A stretch of DNA of 64,000 nt from assembly GCA_038025085.1 (NCBI GenBank), contig CM076140.1, positions 37,199,501 to 37,263,500 on the forward strand, written 5' to 3'. The translations under genes and the position numbers were made by a program. The notes under the pieces were generated by a model, which saw only the letters and a list, made by a program, of their open reading frames with translations, was not told the DNA's origin and did no database searches. The DNA is from Tetragonia tetragonoides. Lineage: Eukaryota > Streptophyta > Magnoliopsida > Caryophyllales > Aizoaceae. Below are positions 12,553 through 23,313 of the stretch, piece after piece (position 1 is the first letter of the stretch; every line of letters begins with the position of its first letter).

Positions 12553-13452
12553 TTTTTTGTTTATATTAGTAAAGAAGAAGTATATCAATGAGAATGAATG
12601 CACATCAAGACAGAGGAGAAGGTATCCTCTACAATAAATCAATTACAAATTAAACCAGATTGGTTCGACCCTCAAAAGGCCCCGAAGCTCTAGCCGATAA
12701 AGAAGATAAGTAGGTAGCTTCTTCAGTTCTTCCCAAGCATCACAAGAGCAACGTGAAACCTCACTCAACATCCGGGCATTCCTCTCCAACCAGATGCACC
12801 AAAAAAAAAAAACAGGATTACGCCTTAACAACTTCTTCTCCTTCCCACCCCTAAAACCCAGACACCGAATCTGTAAGAAAGCGTCAACCGTAAAAGGGGA
12901 ATTCACAACTCTCCAAACAACATACCTCAAAGATAACGGGCCATATCACAATAAAGAAATAGGCGTCCCGAAGTCTCACTGCCAGACCGGCACAACAAAC
13001 ACGTATCAGGTAGCAAACTCGCCCCAGCCTCCTCCTCTGCCTCAAACTATTCAAGTTGACCTATCACACACCACGATCCACACAAAGGCCCTCATCTTCA
13101 GGGGCTCCTCTGCCTTCCAAAGAAAACCAGCAAAAGGAAACCGAGATCCCCAAACAGCGAAGGAAACACTTACAAGAGAACTCCCCTGAAGGATCCCCAA
13201 CCCACCTCCTAGAGCCAGTTGAATCCGAAAGCAGGATCGAGTGTACAAGTTCCAAGAGGGAAGTGAGCTCCTGCATCTCTCTGTCGTTAGGTGGTCAACG
13301 AAGATGTAAATTCCACAATCCACTCTTCACCATGAAGAGTGAATAGCTGGAACAACCAAGGAAGCGCCAAACAAAAAGGCTGGTCATCTCTCCAAGAATC
13401 CTCCAAAAACGAATACGCACACCGCTGACAACCACCAACTCAACCCGTGGCT
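12553..13452 (-). mobile_element. 5'-truncated LINE insertion (0.9 kb)
   Basis: Short LINE copy on the minus strand between perfect 17-bp TSDs. Only the last part of ORF2 and the 3' UTR were inserted, which is typical of incomplete target-primed reverse transcription. The coding remnants are zf-RVT type. The left end carries the complement of a short A-tail (12551-12559). Confidence 0.9.
12643..13323 (-). pseudogene. LINE ORF2 C-terminal remnant (zf-RVT region)
   Basis: Two pieces of the ORF2 tail in different frames. 13323-13051 carries a zf-RVT lead-in (GDPSGEFSCKCFLRCLG; the other frame has RAFVWIVVCDRST). 12930-12643 carries FFFWCIWLERNARMLSEVSR and a tail matching the WLERNSRIF end of copies A and B. 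The zinc-binding segment between them is frameshifted. It is dead on arrival, since the insert lacks endonuclease and RT. Confidence 0.85.
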
Positions 13453-13469
13453 CCAAACTAATCTCTTGT
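13453..13469. repeat. Right TSD of 5'-truncated LINE (17 bp)
   Basis: Exact copy of 12536-12552. Confidence 0.9.
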
Positions 13470-14437
13470 GTTGGTTGGTTTCATGGTGTTCTGCTTTTAC
13501 TCTTCTTGTTCATTTCTTTTTCTCAGCTTGTAGGTTTCAGATAAATGTACTTCAATGCAGGCAATCTAATCTAGTTCACTAGGAACCTTTTGATGTACTT
13601 CCGTTTTTCTTTTGGGTGTGCATATTGTTATATACTTTTTTCATCAAGCCAAAGTGGATTTCATTGGGGGGGGGGGGGCGAGGGTATGTGTATTTCCAAC
13701 AGAAAGTGGGACTTTAGTTATATATCTGTCTCTATGTTTTCCAGGTATTCTAATTCTAAATTGTTAATTTCCCTCAAGACATATCTCATCTCATTGCATG
13801 GATGTCTGCTTAATTGTAAAACTAATGAGGGTACCCATGCTTTGCATGGGGTATCGGAATATGTTAAATTATAAAATTGGGCTTTCAAGGGGCCAAACTG
13901 AATAGCAAATATTAATTCACACTGGCCCCACTACCCGACTCAAATTACTTCTCATTCCTCTGTATACCACATTGCTCAATCATCTAGGTAACCATCCTCG
14001 AAACTCCCTCCTCCCTTCTCTTCAAAGATCTGCAATGCTCTTCATTTTGTCTTTACATCCTACTATCCTAGGAGAAAGGAGTATCAGATATCCTTAAAAT
14101 TAGATGTGACAATAGCACAATAATCAATTTAATCAAATTTCCTAATTTTCAATTGATTTCTATGATTTGAGGTCACCAGGTTTCTTTTTTAGAAACACAT
14201 TCGAGGTCCTATTTGAGAAAAGATGTTTGCATCACAGAGGATCATCTTCAAATGCAAGGGAGAAGTGCAACTTATTTATTTGCTCCAAACCTCTGATCAC
14301 ATGTTATAACCACCCCTAAGATGGCACCATTTTCTTACGAATGTTTTCTTCTTCTCTTGTCATCAATATAAGAGAGGCACTTTTTCTTTGACCTAATGCT
14401 AGTTAACCAGCAATCGTGGTGTATGGTGGCTTGTGGG
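13470..14437. other. Intergenic stretch with a G13 run, no gene seen
   Basis: No convincing gene. Contains an uninterrupted run of 13 G (13666-13678) and a short hairpin CCCATGCTTTGCATGGG near 13831. The hairpin recalls Helitron 3' hairpins, but I do not find the CTRR end next to it. Confidence 0.5.
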
Positions 14438-14685
14438 TAGAGCTGGCAAAATATGACCCAACCCGAAAACAGACCCGACCCCGACTTGCTCAAGACCCGA
14501 CCGAAACCCGACCCAAAAGGGTTGACCTGCTAATAACCCAAAGCAGAAACTACCCAACCCAAGACCCAAAGTTTGTGAGATAAGAGTTGTTTCTGAGAAC
14601 CCTCACTAAAATCTGACTTTACCCGACCCGATAATGACCCGACATGCTCATAACCCGAACCTACCCGACCCGTGTGCCAGGCTTA
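14438..14685. mobile_element. Small hAT-like non-autonomous element (248 bp)
   Basis: Ends are TAGAGCTGGCA and TGCCAGGCTTA (inverted, a few mismatches). They are flanked by CTTGTGGG (14430-14437) and CTTGAGGG (14686-14693), an 8-bp TSD with one mismatch, as hAT elements make. The inside is packed with ACCCGACCC-type motifs. The element at 41282-46042 has the same kind of ends and filling, so the two are one family. Confidence 0.75.
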
Positions 14686-15439
14686 CTTGAGGGGCATTGG
14701 CAACACTGATAGTGTGCTGATCATGGTGGCTCTTTTTGGTTGGGGGAAAAGTTTTCTCCTAAAAATTATTTTCTCATTGCTCTTGTTTGGATTTTAATTA
14801 CAAAAAAATTAATGTCCAAAGTAAATCAAATTTCCCCAGGTGGAAGAAAAAAAAATTCCTTCAAATCACAATGGAAGTTGCTTTTCCATGTTGGATACAC
14901 GGGTGACGAGTCGTGCAAGTCAGACCAGAATACTCACTCTTCTCTCTCCTCCCCTCCCCTCCCCTCACCTACCTTTCTGATCATCTTCATCCTTTTACCA
15001 TTTTGTGATCAGGTTTGAGTACAATCAATCATTTCCCTCTCTCCCTCCCCATCCTCTTCTCCCATCACTCATTCAAGTTGTGATCAGGACATCAGGTTTG
15101 AGTACCATCAACCTAACAATGGAAATTTATTTCCCCTTGAAAGATAATTTCTAATGAAAATCACTTTTAGCGGAATCCATTTTCCTTAAATTAACCTCTT
15201 TTGTTTTAAAAATAGTTTTTAGCTAGTACCTCATAAACAGCCTTGGGAGTGCAAAGCAGAGTTTCGATTTCCCAAAAAACAATTTAAAAGGAAAAAGAAA
15301 CATGCTCTTTTTAGATAGCATCAATAGCAAATAGAGTTATAGCAGGAAACCTGCCTTTTTATGAAGTCAAGGATAAGGAAATCTTACTAGAATCGCATGG
15401 CACATGCCATAGTGTAGCATGGACTTCACATTTAAAACA
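14686..15439. other. Intergenic stretch, nothing recognised
   Basis: Contains a CT-rich patch (14936-15063) and AT-rich DNA. No gene or element end that I can support. Confidence 0.5.
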
Positions 15440-15960
15440 GTGGGATGCTTTGGCTGGTGGTATAAATTATTGCATAATTCCCTGGAAGTTCATCTCTAAG
15501 TGATTCTCTTCGTTCCCCCTTGGTCTTCAGGCAAAAACTAGAGGATTTTGGGAGGATTCTTGGGTAAAAAATCACCCTTTCTTATCATTTCTCCACTGTG
15601 CATAATGCTCCTATTTGTTACTTTATGGATAGGGGGAAATCAAATTTCTCTTGGAACTTCATATTTTTGAAATCTACATGACAAGGAGCCAAGTGTTTCA
15701 GCTTGTATGCTGGGGTGTTCCAATTCTTTTGCTATCTCTGATCACCATGAACAACGATTATGGCTACGTACTCTTCGGGTGTTTACCTTTGCAGTTCCTT
15801 TTAAACTCTTGAAAGAACAATCCAAATCCTGTTATTTTTCTGTTTCTCCTTTTTCGTAGCCGAAGGTCTCCAAGAAGTATAAAGCAATTGTATGGATAAC
15901 TGATTCCAAAAAGATAACACCTTGATAGCGCAAGTATGGCGCACCTAAACAGAAAATTGT
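15440..15960 (+). pseudogene. Fossil LINE ORF2 tail (zf-RVT side)
   Basis: With frame breaks the plus strand reads PWKFIS, GFWEDSWV, then VPFKLLKEQSKSC, then KAIVWITDSKKITP. That is the usual order of plant LINE ORF2 C-termini (PWKFISQ, FWEDVW, FVWTLVLGKINT). It is heavily decayed, with no A-tail or TSD seen. Confidence 0.6.
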
Positions 15961-16728
15961 CCCCCCACCCCCTACTTTATGTGCAATAATGTGTTACTTA
16001 CAAAGGTGCATAAAGTGGTTCACATTTGTATTAGTCTATTCGGTAATGTGAGATTTTTCTGATAGAATTGGCAAATTTTCCCCATAACACACATGCTTTG
16101 ATGTTTCTCAAGTAATGGAGCTGCTAAGATTAAGTTTGGCAATCTGTTTGATTATTTTTCTATCTATCTGTTTATCGGTATTCGGCCATGCAGAACAGTA
16201 CTGATAAATCCATTTATCAAGACAGAGGAAGGAGGAGCAGAGCAGCTCAGACATTACCCAATTCAATTATAGAACAACATAGAAGGAGAGAATAGCCTGT
16301 AATCATCTAATTCAATTTATAATAACATACTATATGCTAAACAGAATAGCTCCACTTTTATCCAGTTCAATCAAAGAAACAAAAATATACCCACCACAGA
16401 AGCTGGAATTCCAAAATCCAAAATTGAATTACAAAATCACACTAGCTGGAATTCTTCATCTCAATCATAAAACTAAAATAACATTGGAAATTAAAATGTA
16501 ATTTAAAAAAAAAAAATCCCAACAAACCCAAAAAAAGCTTTATAATAACTAAGATTCAATGTCCAATCTCAGATTTGACAAACAGACTAGAAATCAAAAC
16601 AACAACAAAAAAATACCCAATCCAATCAATAACAAGGAACAAGACAGAACATGCAACTTGACAAATTGAGCTAAAATAAATCCAGATCTCAATTTAATAT
16701 GATTGAATTAGTAATAATTGAGATTTAC
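15961..16728. other. AT-rich stretch, no gene seen
   Basis: Low-complexity AT-rich DNA with many AATTC and CAAAATC motifs. If the candidate exon at 16729-16940 is real, this would be its first intron. I see no branch point or next exon that would prove that. Confidence 0.4.
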
Positions 16729-16940
16729 CTCGAAGAAATCCTTCAAATTCAATCAACAATTGTAAATCTTCATCGAGGATCAGAGCCATCGAATTCCAAT
16801 ACAAATTTGATTCGAGTAGCAGAGAAATCCAGTAGATGAATTCGAAATTGGATGACCAATTTGGATAAATTAAGAAAAATTCGAATCCGGAGAGAGAAAG
16901 AAGGAAGGAATTGCCGGCGGTCACTGGCGCGGGGTGGGGG
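16729..16940 (-). CDS. Candidate first exon of a host gene (5' UTR plus 61-bp coding start)
   Basis: On the minus strand, a CT-rich leader (TTCTTTCTCTCTCCGGATT) precedes an ATG at 16789 in the context GAATTCGATGGCT. The ATG opens MALILDEDLQLLIEFEGFLR and meets a good donor, CGAG|GTAAAT, at 16729/16728. A GC-rich upstream patch (16910-16960) contrasts with AT-rich DNA on both sides. This is what a plant first exon looks like, but I do not recognise the peptide and cannot find exon 2 leftward. It could also be chance. The frame is open upstream of the ATG, so an earlier start at 16924 is possible. Confidence 0.25.
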
Positions 16941-17166
16941 CTCGGAGTCGGGGCTATTGTGTTTTCTTGTAACTCAGCGGTGGTGGTTGTTCTCTGTTTC
17001 GATTTTTCGTTTTGCTTAGTTTTATTTTTTCATGTGTTTATTTTTCTTTTCCTTTTTTTTTCCTTCCTTTTTGGCCGTTACTTTTAGTTTTTCTTTTCTT
17101 TTCTTTTTCGCGTATCCACGCCTAGTCGATATTGGACTCTATTATGCTTTGAAATCTTTTGAATAA

Positions 17167-17736
17167 TGGGGTACCCTTAAAGTTTGCACATTTAGATGGG
17201 ATATTTATTTTTTCTAAATTTTGCGCGAAATAACACTAAAGTTTAAAACTTGTACACTCCGTATACAAAATCAGGAAAGACGCCTTAACGTCGTTAAGCT
17301 GGTCATTTATGAATAGTGAAATGACTATTTTGTCCCTATATCTTAATGCGTAACAGCCAAATTTGAAATAGTCGTTGGTTTCATGGAGTTCTAACAGAAC
17401 AACAATAAACTTAAAAACTTGTGCACATGGCACCCCTGAAAATTTATAATGAAGTGGGTATTTTGTGCAAAAACAAAATTACAAAAAATATAGAAAATTA
17501 AATAAAAAATATTTCAATCTTTTTTTCAGTTGTGGTTCTTTCGCATAAAGATATAGAGGCAAAATAGTTATTTCACTGTTCATAATTGACCTACTTGACG
17601 GTGTTAAGCTTCCAGTCCGAATTTTGTATACGGGGTGCAAAAATTTTGAACTTTAGGGTCATTTCGTGCAAAATTTGAAAAAATTGGATATCCCGTTCAA
17701 AAGTACAAACTTCAAGGGTACCACCTGAAATTTCCG
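17167..17736. mobile_element. MITE with long terminal inverted repeats, MULE type (570 bp)
   Basis: Inverted arms of about 170-200 bp. The left arm has GGGTACCCTTAAAGTTTG...GGGATAT...CCGTATACAAAATC; the right arm has the complement. A perfect 9-bp TSD TTTGAATAA flanks it (17158-17166 and 17737-17745), the length MULEs make. The left tip looks about 11 bp shorter than the right, so a small end deletion is likely. No coding capacity. Confidence 0.8.
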
Positions 17737-17745
17737 TTTGAATAA

Positions 17746-18038
17746 AATAGGTATTATCATAAATTTTATTTTTGGAATAAAAAATTATTTAGATGATAAA
17801 TTACACATGAAATGAATAGTACGAAATGAACTAAGCTAAACTGAATTTAAGTAAACTAAGCTAAGCAGAACCGAGCCTAAAATATTATGTTCCCCAGGAA
17901 TGAGTTAAATGACTAGTATATTTCTTATCTATGAAATTTTTTTATTTGTAGAAATTTTAGATTTTAGCTAAATTATTTTATATTATCATTATCTTTATCC
18001 TTATTTTTATTTTTATTTTATTATTATTATTATTATTA
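17746..18038. other. AT-rich spacer, nothing recognised
   Basis: AT-rich DNA ending in a short (ATT)n run beside the next MITE. Confidence 0.4.
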
Positions 18039-18579
18039 GGAAATTTTGATGTCAATAATCTCAAGTTTCATTGGTCCGACAATATTAATCGTAAGTTGCA
18101 ATTTATACAAAAATAATCCAAAGTTTTGTTTTTGTCACAATAAAGGTCCGTATTTCACGCTGTCAAGGTCTGTTACTCGATTAGCGCTAATTGCACGGTT
18201 TCTTTTAATATTTTAAGATTTTCTTATAATGAGATTTAGTAGCTTTTCATTCTCTCTCCTCCGTCGACCCTGAAAACCACCACCGAAACCACCACCTAAC
18301 CTCATCTGAGTAATCTCTCATGAAGTCTGGGGTAAGCCCGTAAGGGAGAAGAATTGTAACAGGGTGATGTGATTTTGGGGCGAGGAGGGTGGGTTTCGTG
18401 ACTTTGTGGTGGTGGTGGGTACGTCAATGGCAAGAGGAGCGGCTAGTGATGGCCTTTTTGGTGGTTGTGAGTCTCATGACAGGGAGGAGGGGGGTCGACT
18501 GAGATTGTGATGAGAGGTGGTGGTGGAAGGTCGAGTTGTACGTGGTGGTCAGAATTGGCGGTGTTGGCTCGGATGGTGA

Positions 18580-18640
<61 letters not shown>

Positions 18641-18873
18641 GGCGGAAGAAGAAAGGAATGTTTTTTTTTTGTGATACTGATTGTTTTTTGTGACAGTGAT
18701 TTATGATCATTCTAATTAATATAATTATTGATAAGTTTAGGTGGAATTAACGTTAACAAGTAATGGAGTTAGACGGTGTGAGGCAACGACCTAATATTAT
18801 GACAGAAATTACAACTTGGGATTAATATTGTCGGATGGTTGAAACTTGGGATTATTGGCATCAAATTTTCTTG
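18039..18873. mobile_element. MITE with long terminal inverted repeats (about 0.83 kb)
   Basis: The left end AAATTTTGATGTCAATAATC...CCGACAATATTAATC is mirrored at the right end (...GATTAATATTGTCGGATGG...GGCATCAAATTTTC). The arms are at least 65 bp and extend, weaker, to about 150 bp. The inside carries a (GA)n run at 18584-18637. Both flanks are (TAA)/(ATT) microsatellite, so the TSD cannot be read. Probably a MULE-type MITE like its neighbours. Confidence 0.7.
18584..18637. repeat. (GA)27 microsatellite
   Basis: Uninterrupted GA dinucleotide run inside the MITE. Confidence 0.95.
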
Positions 18874-19108
<235 letters not shown>

Positions 19109-19249
19109 TTGTTAAAAAATATAATCGATTAAAATACTACAAAATTGAGAAAATCATGAAAAGAAATTTTTGTAGATACCATGGGTGTAGTAATCATTCT
19201 TCCCATTATAATGGGAGGGTAGTGTTGATGTGAAAATGCTGGTAATGTA

Positions 19250-19735
19250 GATTTGGTGCTTCTCCATGTGACTATCAAGTTATTATGTGTGAGATTACTT
19301 ATAGGAGTAGTCAAAAAGGAAGATTCATATAGTGTATGCTTGCAATGATGCTGGTAAGAGAAGAGAGTTGTGGGATAATCTGGGGATGTGGCATTGCGCT
19401 ACTATACCTTTGTTTGTCCTGGTGATTTTAATGTCACGTTGGATGCTGGGGAGAGATATAGTTTTGCAGCTCATTCTCTACAGGATATGGCTGAATTTAG
19501 TGCTTGTGGGTGATTTTAATTTAGGCTTCACTTCTACAACTGGGTTCTTTTATACATGGTCAAATAGAAAAGAAGGAAGTGACTCTGTCCAGTGTAATTT
19601 GGACAAGGTGATGTATGATGTTGATTGGGGTAGGTCTGGATTCGAATATCTTGCTCCAGGTTTACCTAATCACTCCCCTAGTCTACTGAATATTACTGGG
19701 GGTTCTATTTTTTTAGATAACAGTTTAAGTACCCC
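19250..19735 (+). pseudogene. LINE endonuclease remnant
   Basis: The plus strand reads VGDFNLGFTSTTGFFYTWSN, then CNLDKVMYDVDW and LAPGLPNHSPSL. These match the plant LINE endonuclease order (GDFN, FTWSN, LDRVL, SDHSPL). The key His in SDH is changed to NH. It stops abruptly where a gypsy integrase scrap begins on the other strand. Confidence 0.75.
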
Positions 19736-20097
19736 AATTGCGGGTCTTTAACCCTGTAACAAAATCCATCAATATCGAGTCGCATTTCCATCTCGGAATT
19801 TCAAGTGATTGAACTAGATCTCCATGTCTTTTATGTTCTATCTTCAACTTTTGACAAGTAAGACATTTTGCCACAAAATCTGCACAATCTCGATTCATGT
19901 TAGCCACCAAAACTAAAGCTTCAAATCATTGTACAACTTATCACCTCCTGGATGAACAGAATTCGAATCAGTGTCATGCACTTCATTAATAATCTTTCTT
20001 TTCAAGTCGTCGTTGTACAACTTATCACATCCTGGATGAACATAATTCACAGTTTCATACGCTTCATTAAGAATCTTACTTTTCAAGTCGACGTTGT
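19725..20097 (-). pseudogene. Ty3/gypsy integrase zinc-finger remnant with an internal duplication
   Basis: The minus strand reads LKSKILNEAYET, then VHPGCDKLYND, then LKRKIINEVHDT, VHPGGDKLYND, then RDCADFVAKCLTCQKLK and WKCDSILMDFVTGL. This is the H-H-C-C zinc finger and start of the core of a gypsy integrase (chromovirus/Tekay-like wording, not Tat). The stretch LK...HPGxDKLYND occurs twice: 20094-20014 and 20013-19929, 81 and 84 bp, both in frame. No rest of the element was found. Confidence 0.8.
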
Positions 20098-20420
20098 CAG
20101 GAACACAGCAACGCCCTTCATATTTATCGTACCATCCTCTAAGATCTCATACTACGGATGCATCATATCCTTGATCTTGACATGTCAAATTTACGGAATT
20201 AAAACAAGTATAAAAAAACTAGAATCAAAGCACTCACGATTTACGTGGAAAACCCTTTGCAACTCACAAAAGATGAAAAACCACGGCCCGAATGACTTTA
20301 AAGACTACTTATTTTATTAAAAGAATAGTATAAACAGATCAAGTTAACTCTAACTTAATCTCACACTCGAACACTCGTTCAAGCCAAACGCATTTAGGAA
20401 CACACCTAAGCCTAACAACT
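20097..20420 (-). mobile_element. Copia-type LTR remnant
   Basis: Contains GATTTACGTGGAAAACCC...AAAACCACGG, a motif that also appears in the solo LTR at 38.6 kb and in the copia LTR at 61.9 kb, in the same orientation. The ends are not clear. Confidence 0.5.
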
Positions 20421-21014
<594 letters not shown>

Positions 21015-21286
21015 CCTTTTCAACTGGTTTCCAGTTTTGTCCAGCTTTCTCCTATTTTACCCAGTTTTCACCAGTTATCAGTTACAAAATACAGTTTTTC
21101 CTAATTTGACCCAGTTTTCCCCCAATTTTGTTCAGTTTGACCCAGTTTTGTCTAGTTCTTCCCAGTTTGATATTTTCACATATTAAACATAATAATTAAA
21201 TATACAATACATTTAATCAAATATAATAATAAATGTATCATTAACTTTGTATTTAAACGTGAATCAAAGTCCTTGTTATAATTATA

Positions 21287-21291
21287 ATAAT
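21287..21291. repeat. Left TSD of gypsy element (ATAAT)
   Basis: Five bases just before the 5' LTR, identical to 36205-36209 after the 3' LTR. Five bp is the usual length for Ty3/gypsy. Confidence 0.8.
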
Positions 21292-21825
21292 TGTTGGGAC
21301 CCAAAATATTTATTTTGACCACCCTTGACCGCCACGTCATCAAAGGAGGTCCACAAGTCAAACGGCCAATCATGAGCCGACACGTGGCAGTCAAGTGGAT
21401 ATATTAGAGCCCCCTAAAATCCCGGGAATATTCCTTAGCGCGTCAGCATGAATGATCTGACCAGCCTGGCCCATAAATAATATAAATGGCAGGCCCATTA
21501 ACCGAGGCGCGGAGGTTTCCGCTTGACATCTGACAGGGTACGAAATTCCATGCCCTAAAGCTGACGTCCTATAAATATGCGGTCACTGTTCATTTCAGGT
21601 AACGATTAATTTGTCTCTCTACCACTACTTCCAAGATATTCTCTCTGGACTTTCTCTCTCTACCTGCAAATATCTGACTTGACCGTCGGAGGGGCACCCT
21701 CCCGGAAAACCCCCCGGGGTAGTCACGTTTTCTCTCTCTTGCATGTCCGCCCGTTTAGACCCTTAACCTTGGAGCTCCCCCAACTCGACGTTCTTAGTCG
21801 ATTCCTAGAAAAGCACCCCGAAACA
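21292..21825 (+). repeat. 5' LTR (534 bp)
   Basis: Starts TGTTGGGACCC and ends CCCCGAAACA (TG...CA). TATAAATATGCGG near 21571 is a likely TATA box, with CT-rich leader sequence behind it. It matches 35672-36204. Confidence 0.95.
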
Positions 21826-21826
21826 T

Positions 21827-21844
21827 TGGCGCCGTCTGTGGGGA
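21827..21844 (+). promoter_or_regulatory. Primer-binding site
   Basis: TGGCGCCGTCTGTGGGGA starts one base after the LTR. The TGGCGCC start is shared by many plant Ty3/gypsy elements of the Athila/Tat group. Which tRNA primes it would need a tRNA search. Confidence 0.75.
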
Positions 21845-23305
21845 GCCCTTTGTTGAATGGTCTACTCCACAAGATCTAGAGACTACATACTTTCAACTCC
21901 CCTCAACTCTCAACCTCTCTACCAGAACCAAATGCCGACTATGGAAGAGGATGACTTCCGCGTAGAGGATGAGACTAGAAAGTCAGCACAATCTAGTGAG
22001 ACCCCTCAATCCTCGGGAGGTCACTCGGGTCGACACTCGACTCGTCAAGTCCAGTTTGTCACAGAAAAGCACTTTGAGAAATCCATGCATAGCATGCAGA
22101 AATTTATGTTTAACATGCAGAAATCTATGATGGATCTCTTCCATAGGGAGATGAAAAAAGGGGCGAGGATGCTCACTCAAGTGGCCACGACGAATCAACC
22201 CAGGCTTTATGCTGCCCCTCGCCCTAACCCGTCGCAGCCGACTAGCCAAAATCCTCATCAGGGCGGGCGTCAGGAAGGCAGTCGCCATATTCTCACAATT
22301 CCTGGTCGTCAGGATCCCTCTATGGTGGCTCGCCCAAACCTTGGAAAAGACACTCGCCAACTCTCAAAGCGTGAGGGTAAGAGGCCTATTGACCCGCAGG
22401 TCGCCCAAAAGACCTATTCACGACTCGCCCAACCTGGGGGCCATTCCCAGGTAGACGCTGATGTGTACTTGAACAACAAGAAGTTGCTCTACTCGCAGCA
22501 GAAACACCTGGCAAGGTCGACCTCCACGCCGGTCATGGCCAAAAACCATCTCACCTTCACTTGATCTCACCTCGGAGGCATCATTCATGCCTAAGTCTCA
22601 AGTTAAACAACCCATCCCTATTTATTCAGATTTTAGGGAGGATGACTTTGAGGGTAATGAATATGGGGCGGGCAAGTATGACCCAGGCTACGGGGACGAA
22701 TATGATGATCATGGGGACAATGACGCTGTCTATGACGGTTATGAACCGAACCCACCAAAGGGCGACGGGGATGGCTGCAGTCGCCCTTTGAGCGATCGCC
22801 TTTGCCCTAGGAATGGTAACACTTCGGGTAGGCTCCCACTAATGCCTCTACCATTCAGCAATGCTATTATGAATGTCGCCATGCCCCCAAACCCCAGAGT
22901 GCCTTCGATGCCCTCTTATGCTGGGAAAACGGACCCAAACGATCACTTGGTTGTCTTTGAATCAAAAATGATGTTGCAAGCCGCAAGCGACGCAGTCTGG
23001 TGCCGATACTTCCAGTCGACCCTGACGGGCGCAGCTTTGAGGTGGCTCAAAAACCTCACAGCGAGCATCCATAACTTTGACCAATTGGCCAAAGAATTCT
23101 CAGACAGATTTATGGCGCACAAACAGAAAAAGAAAACAAGCGTCCATCTTCAAGGGATTGTTCAGAAGGAAAATGAGGATCTTAGGAGTTACCTTAAGAG
23201 GTTTAACGATGAGGCTAGCTAGATCGCCCATCTTTCAGGCGAAGCCTCCTATATCGCCTTTATGAATGGCCTGCAGGACCACTATACAAAAGGCGGACGC
23301 CTACC

Positions 23306-23313
23306 TCACAGCT
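23306..23313. repeat. Left TSD TCACAGCT of the insert in gag
   Basis: Eight bases repeated at 25096-25103. Eight bp fits a hAT-type insertion, and the coding sense across it confirms the site. Confidence 0.8.

Noticed and set aside
13828..13850. Hairpin CCCATGCTTTGCATGGG as a Helitron 3' end
   Set aside because: No CTRR within about 12 bases on either strand.
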